Positions 8,220-17,267 of a DNA stretch of 64,000 nt are shown piece by piece; the first letter of the stretch is position 1; every line of letters starts with the position of its first letter. The translations under genes were made by a program, and so were the position numbers. Under the pieces are notes generated by a model. That model had not been told where the DNA came from. It saw only the letters and a list, made by a program, of their open reading frames with translations, and made no database searches. Origin of the DNA: Antiquaquibacter metalliresistens (lineage in GTDB: Bacteria > Actinomycetota > Actinomycetes > Actinomycetales > Microbacteriaceae); NCBI RefSeq assembly GCF_029211225.1, contig NZ_JARGEM010000001.1:62001-126000 (forward strand), written 5' to 3'.

Positions 8220-9242
8220 ATGACGACGAGCATCAAAGACGTCGCCGCGCGCGCAGGAGTCTCGGTCGGCACCGTCTCGAACGTGCTGAACTCCCCGGAC
8301 AAGGTCGCGGCCAGCACGGTGGAACGCGTGCTCTCCGCGATCCGGGAGCTGGACTATGTGCGCAACGACGCCGCTCGACAACTGCGGGCCGGCAACAGCA
8401 ACACCCTCGGACTCGTCGTGCCCGACGTGCGCAACCCGTTCTTCACCGATGTCGCGCGGGGCGCCGAGGACCGCGCCGCCGAGACAGGCCTCACGGTCAC
8501 GCTCGGCAACAGCGACGAGAACGAGGGTCGGGAGTCGATGTACCTCGACCTCTTCGAGCAGCAGCGCGTGCAAGGCATGCTCATCTCGCCCTACGGCGAG
8601 GTGACCGCCCGACTTCGCCTCTTGCGGGAGCGCGGCATCCCCGTGGTGCTGGTCGACCGCACCAGCGACGATCCGAGCCTGAGCTCGGTCTCCGCCGACG
8701 ATGTCGCGGGTGGGCGGCTGGCGGTCGAGCACCTCATCGCCCAGAGTCGCCGCCGGATCGCCTTCATCGGCGGGCCGCTGGCGGTGCGACAGGTCGCCGA
8801 CCGACTGGAGGGCGCCCGAGCCGCGGTGGCTGCGGCATCCGGCGTCACGCTCGAGGTGATCGAGATCGACGCGACGACCGTTGTGGAAGGACGGGCCGCG
8901 GGTGCCGCGATTCAGGCGCGCGCTGCCGATCAACGTCCGGACGGCATCTTCGCGGCGAACGATCTCGTGTCGATGGGCCTGCTGCAGTCATTGCTCATGC
9001 ATGGCACACCCGTTGCGGTTCCCGACGAGATCGCGATCATCGGGTATGACGACATCGACTACGCGGCGGCCGCGGTCGTGCCCCTTTCATCGATCCAGCA
9101 GCCAAGTGCACTCATCGGCAAGACCGCGGTGGAGCTGCTCCTCGCGGAGGCCGAGAACCCGAACGTCGAGCCGAGGCAGGTGGTGTTCCAGCCCGTGCTC
9201 GTCGCACGGGCCTCTACCGACTCGGGAAGCTCCGGCCCGTGA
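8220..9242 (+). CDS. LacI-family transcriptional repressor (second)
   Basis: A 340-residue repressor. The DNA-binding end reads MTTSIKDVAARAGVSVGTVS and the hinge region follows with RNDAARQLRAGNSNTLGLVV; the rest is a Peripla_BP_3 effector domain ending in PLSSIQQPSALIGKTAVELL. The ATG at 8220 is preceded by GGGAGGG at 5 nt spacing; an extended open frame upstream has no such site. It is clearly a relative of the first LacI-type protein of this region but not a recent duplicate. It probably binds the operator upstream at 8121-8132. Its last 29 bp overlap the convergent gene that follows. Confidence 0.92.
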   Translation: MTTSIKDVAARAGVSVGTVSNVLNSPDKVAASTVERVLSAIRELDYVRNDAARQLRAGNSNTLGLVVPDVRNPFFTDVARGAEDRAAETGLTVTLGNSDENEGRESMYLDLFEQQRVQGMLISPYGEVTARLRLLRERGIPVVLVDRTSDDPSLSSVSADDVAGGRLAVEHLIAQSRRRIAFIGGPLAVRQVADRLEGARAAVAAASGVTLEVIEIDATTVVEGRAAGAAIQARAADQRPDGIFAANDLVSMGLLQSLLMHGTPVAVPDEIAIIGYDDIDYAAAAVVPLSSIQQPSALIGKTAVELLLAEAENPNVEPRQVVFQPVLVARASTDSGSSGP

Positions 9243-9675
9243 TCGTCTCCGGCACGATGCGCACGTAATTCGCCTTCTCGCCAGGTCCGCTCGTCAGCAG
9301 CCGCGTGACACCTGAGGCGAGGATCTCGTCGTCGAACGCGAGCCGCTCGGCCCGACCCTTCACCACGACGCTCGACCATTGCGCGTCCCGGTACCGCTCC
9401 ACCTGAACCGCGACGTGCGGATGCTCGGTGAGCTCCACGAGCTTCGTGCCCGATGCACTGCGGAAGTAGAGCTGCTGCTCGTGGATCAGGTAGTTAATCG
9501 GCACGATGTCAACGCCCTGCGGTTGCGACCGCAGCGCGAGATGACCGATGCCCGTGTCACCGAGCAGTGCCCAACACTGCTCCGGCGTGAGCTCGGTGAC
9601 CTCGCTGTCGTCACTGAGCACGATGCGCGAGGGGCCGCCCGCAGGCTCGTTCCGGTCGTCGTGCGAGTTCGTCAT
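9214..9675 (-). CDS. Pyridoxamine 5'-phosphate oxidase-like flavin-binding protein
   Basis: A 153-residue protein with the split-barrel FMN-binding fold of the PNPOx/Nim group: LGDTGIGHLALRSQPQGVDI, then PINYLIHEQQLYFRSASGTK and VAVQVERYRDAQWSSVVVKG. The family binds FMN, F420 or heme and often acts in redox or nitro-compound metabolism. The ATG at 9675 follows a CACAAT -10-like sequence by 6 nt, so the mRNA may be leaderless. Similar small split-barrel proteins are common near low-oxygen regulons in actinobacteria, which fits the cyd/devRS cluster next door, but no DosR-type box was found in front of it. Confidence 0.8.
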   Translation of the reverse strand: MTNSHDDRNEPAGGPSRIVLSDDSEVTELTPEQCWALLGDTGIGHLALRSQPQGVDIVPINYLIHEQQLYFRSASGTKLVELTEHPHVAVQVERYRDAQWSSVVVKGRAERLAFDDEILASGVTRLLTSGPGEKANYVRIVPETITGRSFPSR

Positions 9676-9707
9676 CGCCCCATTGTGACCTGTCGGCGGG
9701 TGCGCTG

Positions 9708-10307
9708 TCAGGCGCGAGCGCTCTCGGCGGCGAACAGTCGTCGCGCGAGGGGCGCGGTAAAGCTTGCGATCGTCACCGCCATGAGGAGCCCCGCGAGCAC
9801 ATAGAGCACGACGACGAGCGCCAACGGACTGCGTTCGTCGATGATCGGTGAGGGCGCGAAGGTCCAGAGGATCGCGACCGCCCACGCCCCCATGTTCACG
9901 GGCACCCACGCGAAGGTGCCCGTGCGGTGCAGCACGAGCCACTGCGTGACTGGGATGCTCGCGAGCAGCACGAGGCCTCCGAGCGTGAGGGCGACGATCG
10001 TTGCCGGGGAGCCGAGGTCAACGCCCAGCGTGCTCGGCAGCATCCCGAGCAGCCAGGCGAACGCGGCCGCCGCGGCAGTTCCCGCGATCCACGGCAATGG
10101 GCGCGGACGTCCGCTTCGCATGGCGAGGTACTGGCCCGTGCCGAGCGCCGCACCCTCGAGCGCACCACCGGCGACCACTGCGGCGAGCGACCACGCCCCG
10201 GTCAGTCCGCTCGAGATCGTCGCGACCGCGACCCCGGTGGCGATCGCGAAGCCTGCCGCCTCGGCGACGCCGACCGTGACGATCCAGCGGCGGACGAACG
10301 CACTCAC
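9708..10307 (-). CDS. Hypothetical multi-pass membrane protein, coupled to cydDC
   Basis: A 199-residue protein with about six hydrophobic segments, rich in Ala, Leu and Val. It begins with GTG overlapping the cydDC stop by 4 bp (GTGA), so it is translated as the last gene of the cyd operon. No family was recognised. An early GGALEGAALGTGQYLAM segment looks like a conserved small-residue helix, and PVNMGAWAVAILWTF lies near residue 140. Its place in the operon suggests a part in bd oxidase assembly or in the same stress response, which is inference only. Confidence 0.75.
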   Translation of the reverse strand: MSAFVRRWIVTVGVAEAAGFAIATGVAVATISSGLTGAWSLAAVVAGGALEGAALGTGQYLAMRSGRPRPLPWIAGTAAAAAFAWLLGMLPSTLGVDLGSPATIVALTLGGLVLLASIPVTQWLVLHRTGTFAWVPVNMGAWAVAILWTFAPSPIIDERSPLALVVVLYVLAGLLMAVTIASFTAPLARRLFAAESARA

Positions 10308-13300
10308 GGCTGCGCGCCGGTCGCCGCCATCCGCTGCTCCCCCGCGCCGGTCAGCGTGAGTCGGCGGTCCGCGGGCCGATGATCGCTCGAACGGTGCGAG
10401 ACGAGCACGACGATGCGGTCGCCCGTCGCGCGACGGATGTCGTGCATCATCGCCGCGGCCGTCGGCTCGTCCAGGTGCGCGGTGGGTTCGTCGAGCAGCA
10501 GGATGTCGGCGTCGCTCAGCAGCGCCCGCGCGACCGCGAGTCGCTGGCGCTCGCCACCGGACAGCGCACCCCCACGAACGCCGACCCGCGCGTCCAGCCC
10601 GTCGTCGAGTTGGCGCAGCAACGGATCGAGTCCGACCCGCCCGAGCACATCAACCATCTCCTCGTCGGTGACCCCCGCGGCGCGCGGGCGGGCGATGAGG
10701 AGGTTGCCGCGGATCGTCGAGTCGAACACGTGCGCATCTTGCGGGCACCAGGCCACGCGTTCGCGCCACGCGGCGGAGTCGAGTTCAGCGAGGGGAAGGC
10801 CGTCGGCGAGCACGACGCCGGCGTCGGCATCCTGGGCACCGAGGATCACCGAGAGCAACGTGGACTTGCCCGAGCCGGAGGGGCCCTCGATCACGAGCCA
10901 CTCCCGCGCCGTGACACCGACGCTCACCGGACCGACGACGGGATGGCCGTAGCCGGCCTCGACGTCGACGAGGTCGAGGCGGGCGACGGGGGCATCCGGG
11001 GTGCGGCCGTCCCGATCGATCGGGGCCGTGCTCGCGAGCGGCGCAAGACGGCGAGCGACGGCGAGCAGCGCCGGGAGACGACGCGCGGAACCCGCGGCGG
11101 CGGCGATCGGTTCGAACGAGGCCAGGGCGAGCAGCGCGACGACCGCCACCAGCTCGGCCGGTACGCCCTCGGCAGCCGCGAGGGCGGGCACGAGCGCGGC
11201 GACCGCCCCGGTGCCAAGGCTCGCGAGAGCGGTCGCGAGTCCCTCCGAGCGTGCCGTGCGCCGCTCGGTGATCGCGCGCTCGGCGTCGGTCGTCGCGATC
11301 TGCGCGAGGGCCCGGTCGGCGACACCGTTGGCGCGCAGATCGTCGGCGGCCGAGCCGAGGGCGCTCATCTGGCGCACGAGGGCGGAGCGCACGGCCACAC
11401 GGGAGCGCTGCGCGCGCGCGTCGTGAGCGAACCCGACGAGGCACGAGACGACGAGGGTGGCCCCAAGGCCGCCGAGCACCACCCAGGTGAAACCGGGTGC
11501 CACGAGCGCGGTCGTCACGGTGATGCCGACCACGGTCAGCACGCCGACGGCCGCCGGGGTGACCACGCGAGGCACGGCGTCGCGCAGCTGGGCGACGAGC
11601 ACCACGAGGTAGTCGAGGGCGGTGCCGCCCTCGAGCAGGTCGCGCGAGCCCGCACCGCGGGCGGCGATGCCGCGCCACAAGCGCAGGCGCAGGGTATCCG
11701 TGGCCGCGAACACGGCATCGTGGCTCGCCAGCCGTTCGGCGTACCGTGCGACCGCGCGACCGATACCGAAGAAGCGCACCCCGACGATGGCGACGAGCAG
11801 ATACATGATCGCCGGCTGCTGGCTCGCGCGCACGATGAGCCACGCGGAGACGGCGGTCAGGGCGAGGCCCATGCCGGTGGCGAGGAGGCCGAGCAGCACG
11901 GCACCGATCCAGCGTCCGAGGGAGGGGCGCAAGAGACCCAGCAGGAAGCGGGTGGGGCTCTGCGGGTGCTGCGCTGCGACCGGAGCGTGCTGTGGACGCT
12001 GGGTGGCGACATCCGTTGCCGCCGGCGACGGCACGGCGCTCATCGGCGAGGAATCATCGAGCGCGAGCACATGGTCGGCGAGAGCGAGGGTCGCGGGATC
12101 GTGGCTGACGAGCACGATCGTCGCGGTGCCGCGCACCGAGCGGATCGCCCGGCGCACGAGCTCTGCCGAGACCTCGTCGAGGTGTGCGGTCGGCTCGTCG
12201 AGCACGAGCAGGTTCGCCCCCGCGCGTACCCGCAGGATCGCGCGCGCGACGGCCACCCGGCGCAACTCGCCGGGACTCAGCGTCGCGGTGCCGGCACCGA
12301 GCAGTGCGCCGATGCCGAGCTCGTCGGCGACGACATCGATCTGGGTCGCATCGTCCGCATAGAGCGCGAGTTCGGCACGCACCGACGGCTCGAACGCACG
12401 CGGCGCCTGCGGGGCGTAGGCCACGCGGGCGGGGTCGACGCCCCGCACCCAACCGCGCACCTCGGCGTCGGCGGGCACGGTGCCGGCGAGCACGGCGAGC
12501 AGGGTCGACTTGCCCGCCCCGCTCGCACCGGTCACCGCGGTGATCTTGCCCGCTTCGAAGGCGGTGGCGCAGACGCTCAGGGCGGGTTCGGTGCGGCCCT
12601 CATAGCGCACGACCAGCGCGCTGAGGCGCACGTCGTTGCCGCCACCGCGCGCGATGACCCGCGGCGTGCCGGCCAGCAGCTCGCGCACGCGACGCAGGGC
12701 ACCACGACCGTCTTGCGAGGAGTGGAAGGCGGCGCCGACGTCACGCAGGGCGCCGAAGCACTCGGGGGCCAGCAGCAGCGCGAGCAGCGCGGCGGAGAGC
12801 GTCACGTCGCCGGAGAGCAGCCGGATGCCCAGCACCACCGCGACCACGGCGACGGAGAGCGTGGCGAGCAGTTCGAGTGCGAGCGCGGAGAGGAACGCCG
12901 AGCGCAGGCTCGCGTTGGTGCGCTTGCGATACTCGTCCTGGATGCCGGCGAGCGCGCGGCTCTGCTCGTCGACCCGTCCGAGTCCGACGAGCACGGGCAG
13001 CCCGTGGGCGAGCTCCACCAGGTGGTCGGCGAGACGATCGAGGGCGCCGCTGGCGGCATCCACCTTGTCCCGGGTGTGCATGCCGATGAGCGCCATGAAG
13101 AGCGGTACCAGCGGCAGCGTGACCGCGATGATCACCGCGCTCAGCCAATCGACGGTGAGGATGCGCAGACCCAGCACGAGCGGGATGACGAGCGCCGCGA
13201 CCGTGGTCGGGATGACGACGCCGTAGTACTCGTCCAGGTCATCGAGACCCAAGGTCGCCAGCACGGCGTCTCGCCCGCTGCCATTGCCGCCGTCCTGCAC

Positions 13301-13588
13301 CAGGCGGGCGGCGACCTGCGCTCGCAACGCGGTCTTGGCCGCGATCGCGCCGCGGGCGGCCACGATGGGCAGTGCCCAGGAGACGACCGCGCGCAGCAGC
13401 ACGCCGCCCGCCGCGAGTGCGGTGCCGAGGCGCCAGTCCTGGGTGCCGGACGCGAGCGCGGCGATCGAGGTCGCCAGCCCTTCGGCGATGAGCACCAGTG
13501 CGATCGCGCGCAGTGCGGAGAGCACCCCGATCACCGCGACCGCGCGGGTGCCCCCCGGTCCGAGGGCACCCGCGAGGCGTTCGCTCAC
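10304..13588 (-). CDS. cydDC: Fused CydDC thiol/heme ABC exporter
   Basis: A 1094-residue protein that joins the CydD and CydC half-transporters. The first half has a transmembrane domain and an ATPase with Walker A GASGAGKST, an altered signature LSPGELRR and Walker B LLVLDEPTAHLD. A Pro/Ala/Gln-rich linker of about 35 residues follows. The second half has another transmembrane domain, Walker A GPSGSGKST, a normal LSGGERQR signature and ILLLDEPTAHLD. CydDC exports reduced thiols, binds heme and is required for assembly of cytochrome bd. The GTG start at 13588 overlaps the cydB stop (GTGA). The normal second signature and deviant first one suggest asymmetric ATP sites. Confidence 0.93.
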   Translation of the reverse strand: MSERLAGALGPGGTRAVAVIGVLSALRAIALVLIAEGLATSIAALASGTQDWRLGTALAAGGVLLRAVVSWALPIVAARGAIAAKTALRAQVAARLVQDGGNGSGRDAVLATLGLDDLDEYYGVVIPTTVAALVIPLVLGLRILTVDWLSAVIIAVTLPLVPLFMALIGMHTRDKVDAASGALDRLADHLVELAHGLPVLVGLGRVDEQSRALAGIQDEYRKRTNASLRSAFLSALALELLATLSVAVVAVVLGIRLLSGDVTLSAALLALLLAPECFGALRDVGAAFHSSQDGRGALRRVRELLAGTPRVIARGGGNDVRLSALVVRYEGRTEPALSVCATAFEAGKITAVTGASGAGKSTLLAVLAGTVPADAEVRGWVRGVDPARVAYAPQAPRAFEPSVRAELALYADDATQIDVVADELGIGALLGAGTATLSPGELRRVAVARAILRVRAGANLLVLDEPTAHLDEVSAELVRRAIRSVRGTATIVLVSHDPATLALADHVLALDDSSPMSAVPSPAATDVATQRPQHAPVAAQHPQSPTRFLLGLLRPSLGRWIGAVLLGLLATGMGLALTAVSAWLIVRASQQPAIMYLLVAIVGVRFFGIGRAVARYAERLASHDAVFAATDTLRLRLWRGIAARGAGSRDLLEGGTALDYLVVLVAQLRDAVPRVVTPAAVGVLTVVGITVTTALVAPGFTWVVLGGLGATLVVSCLVGFAHDARAQRSRVAVRSALVRQMSALGSAADDLRANGVADRALAQIATTDAERAITERRTARSEGLATALASLGTGAVAALVPALAAAEGVPAELVAVVALLALASFEPIAAAAGSARRLPALLAVARRLAPLASTAPIDRDGRTPDAPVARLDLVDVEAGYGHPVVGPVSVGVTAREWLVIEGPSGSGKSTLLSVILGAQDADAGVVLADGLPLAELDSAAWRERVAWCPQDAHVFDSTIRGNLLIARPRAAGVTDEEMVDVLGRVGLDPLLRQLDDGLDARVGVRGGALSGGERQRLAVARALLSDADILLLDEPTAHLDEPTAAAMMHDIRRATGDRIVVLVSHRSSDHRPADRRLTLTGAGEQRMAATGAQP

Positions 13589-14613
13589 GGTCGGACGGCC
13601 GGGAGCACCGCGTGGGCGTCCGGGATGCTGGCGCCGGTGATGCGGCGGCGGAACACCCAGTAGCTCCATGCCTGGTACGCGAGCACCACCGGCAGGGCGA
13701 TCCCCGTGATGATCGACATCACCGTGAGGGTGTAGTCGCCGCTCGCCGCGTTCTCGATCGTGAGGTTGTAGGCCGGGTCGACCGTCGAGGGCAGCACGAC
13801 CGGGAACACGGCCGCGAAGATGGATGCCGCACCCGCGACCAGGAACACCGCGAAGCCGACGAAGCCCCAACCCTCGCGTCCGACCCGACTCTGCAGCCAG
13901 CCGAACACCACCGCCACCACGGCGACGACGACGAGCGCCCACGAGAGCAGGTCACCGGACTGGAACTGCACGAGCAGCACCCAGCCCACCAGCGGCAGCA
14001 GCGCGATCGGGGAGAGGCGCACGGTGTCGCGGCGGGCGCGCTCGCGCACCGCGCCATCCGTCTTCAACGCGAGGAAGTTGGCGCCGTGCACGAAGGCGAA
14101 GCCCACCACCGCGAGTCCGCCGAGCACCGCGATCGGTGTCAGCCAGACGAAGGGTCCGCCGACCCGGTCGCCGTTGGCATCGATCGGCAGCCCGGTCGTG
14201 GTGAGCGCGAGCGCCGCACCGATGCCGAAGGCGGAGAGGAAGGATCCGAGGCCGATGGCCCAGTCCCAGCCGCGACGCCAGCGGTCGCTGTGCCCCTTGC
14301 CGCGGTACTCGATCGCGACCGCCCGGAAGATGAGACCGAGCAGCACGAGCACGAGCGGCACGTAGAGGGTGGAGAAGAGCGAGGCGTACCAGAACGGGAA
14401 GGCGGCGAAGGTCGCCGCTCCCGCGGTGAGCAGCCACACCTCGTTGCCGTCCCAGACGGGCCCGATCGTGTTGAGCATCACGCGGCGCTCGTTCTCCGAG
14501 CGGGCTCGCACCAGCAGGTGCATGCCGACCCCGAAGTCGAAGCCCTCGAGCAGCAGGAAGCCGGTCCACAGGATCGCGATTGCGATGAACCAGATGATGG
14601 GCAGGATGTCCAT
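13585..14613 (-). CDS. cydB: Cytochrome bd quinol oxidase subunit II
   Basis: A 342-residue membrane protein starting MDILPIIWFIAIAILWTGFL followed by LEGFDFGVGM, the conserved opening of CydB; WDGNEVWLLTAGAATFAAFP follows in the first third. About eight or nine membrane helices are present, the usual number. CydB supports the heme-bearing CydA subunit and proton/oxygen paths. The ATG at 14613 has GAGGAC upstream. It lies 28 nt after cydA and overlaps cydDC. Confidence 0.95.
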   Translation of the reverse strand: MDILPIIWFIAIAILWTGFLLLEGFDFGVGMHLLVRARSENERRVMLNTIGPVWDGNEVWLLTAGAATFAAFPFWYASLFSTLYVPLVLVLLGLIFRAVAIEYRGKGHSDRWRRGWDWAIGLGSFLSAFGIGAALALTTTGLPIDANGDRVGGPFVWLTPIAVLGGLAVVGFAFVHGANFLALKTDGAVRERARRDTVRLSPIALLPLVGWVLLVQFQSGDLLSWALVVVAVVAVVFGWLQSRVGREGWGFVGFAVFLVAGAASIFAAVFPVVLPSTVDPAYNLTIENAASGDYTLTVMSIITGIALPVVLAYQAWSYWVFRRRITGASIPDAHAVLPAVRP

Positions 14614-14641
14614 GAGTGTTTGTCCTCGTGTCTCGAAGGGA

Positions 14642-16213
14642 TCAGTAGGCGAACGCGAGCACGTCGCGCTTGTCCTGGTCGTCGCTGCCGGGCTCATCGG
14701 GCTTGCCCAACTCGGGCATCGCGGCCGCGACGCCGCCGCGCACGTAGCGCACCATGATCGCCAGTTCCACGACCAGCAGTGCGGCATAGACGAGGGTGAG
14801 GGTGATCACCGAGAAGAGCATCTCCCCCGCCGTCACACCGGGCGAGACCGCGGCGGCGGTGAACATGAACACCCCGTCGATGCCACTCGGGTTCGGGTTG
14901 GGTGCGACCACGAACGGCTGGCGCCCCATCTCGGTGAAGATCCAGCCCGCGGCGCTCGCGGCGAACGGCGCGAGGATGCCCAGCAGAGCCAGTCGCATGA
15001 TCCACTTCGACTGCGGCACCGTGCCCTTGCGGGTGAGCCACAGGGCGACCACCGCGGCGAACGCCGCGACGGCGCCGAACGCGATCATGAGCCGGAAGCC
15101 CCAGTAGGTCACCCACATGATGGGCACGTAGTTGACCTCCTGGCCGGCGCGGTCACCGTAGATCTCGCCCTCCGGCAGCGTGGCGCCGTACTCGGCCTGG
15201 TATTGCGGGAGCAGGTCGGACACTCCCTCGACGGTCGTGTTCGGGTCGCCGTTGGCGAGGAAGCCGAGCAGGCCGGGCACCTCGATCACCGTGACGACGT
15301 TGCCGCAATCGGCCGACTCCAGGTCGCCGAAGGCGAGCACGGAGAAGCCCGAGCCGGTCTCGCACGCCGCTTCGGCCGCGGCCATCTTCATGGGCTGCTG
15401 GTCGAACATGAGCTTGGCCTGCAGGTCGCCGGTGAGGGTGACGCCGGCGAAGCCGAGGATCGCGATGACCGCACCCACCCGAAGCGACTTGATCCAGACG
15501 CTGTGGTCGGCCTCGTCGCGACCGGGAATGGTCGGAGCCGAGCCGACGACGACGCGACCGGTCGCATCGACCGTGTCGATGCCGTCCTTGCGGCGACGCC
15601 AGAGGTGGTACCAGGCGATGCCGAGCAGGAAGGCTCCGGCCACCGAGACCGAGCCGAGCAGGGTGTGCGTGAAGGCGGCGATCGCCGTGTTGTTGCCCAG
15701 CACCGCCCAGATGTCGACCAGCACCGGCCGACCGTCGATGAGTTCGACGCCGACCGGGTGCTGCATCCAGGAGTTGGCCACGATGATGAAGAACGCGGAG
15801 ATCCACGAGCCGATCACGGCGAGCCAGATGGTGGCGAGGTGCACGCGCTTGGGCAGGCGGCCCCATCCGAAGATCCACAGACCGAGGAAGGTCGACTCGA
15901 CGAAGAAGGCGAGCAGGCCCTCCATCGCCAGCGGTGCGCCGAAGACGTCGCCCACGTATCGCGAGTACTCGCTCCAGGCCATGCCGAACTGGAACTCCTG
16001 CACGATGCCGGTCGCCACACCGAGGATGAAGTTGACCAGGTAGAGCTTGCCCCAGAACTTGGTCATCCGCAGCCAGCGCTCGTTGCCGGTGCTGACGTAC
16101 ATGGTGTGGAAGAACGCGACGACGGGACCGAGCCCGAGCGTCAGCGGCACCAACAGGAAGTGGTAGACGGTGGTGATGCCGAACTGCCAACGGGCGATGT
16201 CAACGGGGTCCAC
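14642..16213 (-). CDS. cydA: Cytochrome bd quinol oxidase subunit I
   Basis: A 523-residue heme protein of the plasma membrane that oxidises quinol and reduces oxygen with high affinity. Likely heme ligands are H18 in VYHFLL, H183 in FTHTLLGS and M376 in WGFRLMIAFG, matching the E. coli H19/H186/M393 set. The quinol-loop residues PMKMAAAEA are present and the loop appears of the short type. The C-terminal motif reads GRQPF rather than the common GRQPW. A GTG start at 16213 with GAGGAG 6 nt upstream is preferred to longer frames. A DosR-like box lies 67 nt upstream, so induction at low oxygen is likely. Confidence 0.95.
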   Translation of the reverse strand: MDPVDIARWQFGITTVYHFLLVPLTLGLGPVVAFFHTMYVSTGNERWLRMTKFWGKLYLVNFILGVATGIVQEFQFGMAWSEYSRYVGDVFGAPLAMEGLLAFFVESTFLGLWIFGWGRLPKRVHLATIWLAVIGSWISAFFIIVANSWMQHPVGVELIDGRPVLVDIWAVLGNNTAIAAFTHTLLGSVSVAGAFLLGIAWYHLWRRRKDGIDTVDATGRVVVGSAPTIPGRDEADHSVWIKSLRVGAVIAILGFAGVTLTGDLQAKLMFDQQPMKMAAAEAACETGSGFSVLAFGDLESADCGNVVTVIEVPGLLGFLANGDPNTTVEGVSDLLPQYQAEYGATLPEGEIYGDRAGQEVNYVPIMWVTYWGFRLMIAFGAVAAFAAVVALWLTRKGTVPQSKWIMRLALLGILAPFAASAAGWIFTEMGRQPFVVAPNPNPSGIDGVFMFTAAAVSPGVTAGEMLFSVITLTLVYAALLVVELAIMVRYVRGGVAAAMPELGKPDEPGSDDQDKRDVLAFAY

Positions 16214-16279
16214 GGGATGCTCCTCACGGCCGCCGGGTGCGACCAACACAACACTCGTGGAGTCGCGTCCGCGCACGTA

Positions 16280-16293
16280 GGGCCCAAGGTCCC
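16280..16293 (-). promoter_or_regulatory. DosR/DevR-like box upstream of cydA
   Basis: On the minus strand the sequence is GGGACCTTGGGCCC. It matches the mycobacterial DosR site GGGACTTTCGGCCC at 12 of 14 positions with both half-sites intact. It is between the usp stop and cydA, 67 nt before the cydA GTG. I could not find a clear -10 behind it. Confidence 0.6.
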
Positions 16294-16305
16294 GCCGCGT
16301 CCTGA

Positions 16306-17142
16306 TCAGGTCGAGATCGGCTGAGCCGGCGGCACGACGCACACCGGAGCGTGCCCGTTGTTGAGCACCGAACGCACCGTCGAGCCGAGCACGGCGGCCA
16401 TTACGGTTCCGCGGCGGTGCGTGCCGAGCACGACGAGCGAGGCGCGATCGGCATGCGGCACGATCCGGTCAGCCGGTGGACCCTCGTGCAGGTAGCCGCG
16501 CACGCGCACCGACGGGAACGCGGCGCGGACGCGCTCCATGGCCGCCGACAGCAGCTCGCGGTGCGCCCGACGCAGGTCGGTGGGACTCAGCGGCACACCC
16601 ACGAGGGTGTCGGTCACCGCGGGCAGCTGCCAGGCGTGCAGGACCTCGAGTTCGCAGTCCGCCTCGGTGGCGTTGAGCGCGGCGAAGAGCAGGGCACGGT
16701 TCGCGGTCGCATCGTCGCCGACGCCGACCACGACCGGTCCGCTCGACTGTCTCCAGTCCGAGGGCACGATCACGGTCATGCAGCGTGCGCGGGATGCCAC
16801 GCGGAACGGCAGCGACCCGGTGAGGGCCGACCGCACCGGGTGGTGGGGATGGGCTCCGAGCACGAGCAGGTCGAACGACGCGGAGAGCTCGACGAGCCCC
16901 TCGACGATCGAGCGGTCCGTCACCGTCGTGGTGACCTCGACGCCCGGGGCGCTCTGGCGGATGCGGTCGGCGGTGCGCGCCAGGCGCGCGTCATCCTCCG
17001 CAGGATCGCCGGTGAGCAGATCGCCGGAGGTCACGAGCGTCACGACGAGTTCGCGGTCGCGGGCACGTTGAATCACCCAGTCGACCGCGGTCTGGCTCGC
17101 TTCCTCGGCATCGATGCCGACCAGCACGCGCTCGGTTCTCAT
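16306..17142 (-). CDS. Tandem-domain universal stress protein
   Basis: A 278-residue cytoplasmic protein with two Usp domains. The first starts ERVLVGIDAEEASQTAVDWV; the second starts PVVVGVGDDATANRALLFAA and ends with VVLGTHRRGTVMAAVLGSTV, the G-x-H-R-G(8-9)G-S/T pattern of ATP-binding Usp proteins. The ATG at 17142 lies 9-10 nt after AGGAGG; another ATG at 17151 is too close to that site. Tandem Usp proteins are standard members of the mycobacterial DosR regulon. A DosR-like box sits 57 nt upstream, and devS is divergent. Confidence 0.9.
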   Translation of the reverse strand: MRTERVLVGIDAEEASQTAVDWVIQRARDRELVVTLVTSGDLLTGDPAEDDARLARTADRIRQSAPGVEVTTTVTDRSIVEGLVELSASFDLLVLGAHPHHPVRSALTGSLPFRVASRARCMTVIVPSDWRQSSGPVVVGVGDDATANRALLFAALNATEADCELEVLHAWQLPAVTDTLVGVPLSPTDLRRAHRELLSAAMERVRAAFPSVRVRGYLHEGPPADRIVPHADRASLVVLGTHRRGTVMAAVLGSTVRSVLNNGHAPVCVVPPAQPIST

Positions 17143-17198
17143 ACCGCGCATCCCTCCTCGTGAATGACCACTCTGTGGGCGAGCCGGGTGCGCAGACA

Positions 17199-17212
17199 GG
17201 GCCGGAAGTCCC
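17199..17212. promoter_or_regulatory. DosR/DevR-like box in the usp-devS divergent promoter
   Basis: The plus strand reads GGGCCGGAAGTCCC, that is GGGACTTCCGGCCC on the minus strand, 13 of 14 identical to the mycobacterial DosR site GGGACTTTCGGCCC. It lies 57 nt upstream of usp and 56 nt upstream of the devS GTG. A TACGCT -10 candidate at 17232-17237 places the box over the -35 region for devS, the usual position of an activator. An overlapping palindrome GTCCCATGGGAC covers 17208-17219. Confidence 0.7.
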
Positions 17213-17267
17213 ATGGGACGCGGAGACGGGATACGCTGGCGCTGTCCGATTGGGAGAAACGATCCAC

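Noticed and set aside
10379-13663. A very long open frame (1094 residues) on the plus strand, opposite cydDC
   Set aside because: It is an antisense shadow of the GC-skewed cydDC codons, is rich in Arg, Gly, His and Glu with no domain, and has no ribosome site.
17160-17267. An N-terminal extension of DevS starting at ATG 17160
   Set aside because: No ribosome site exists, the region contains the DosR box and a -10 element, and the extra residues match no domain.
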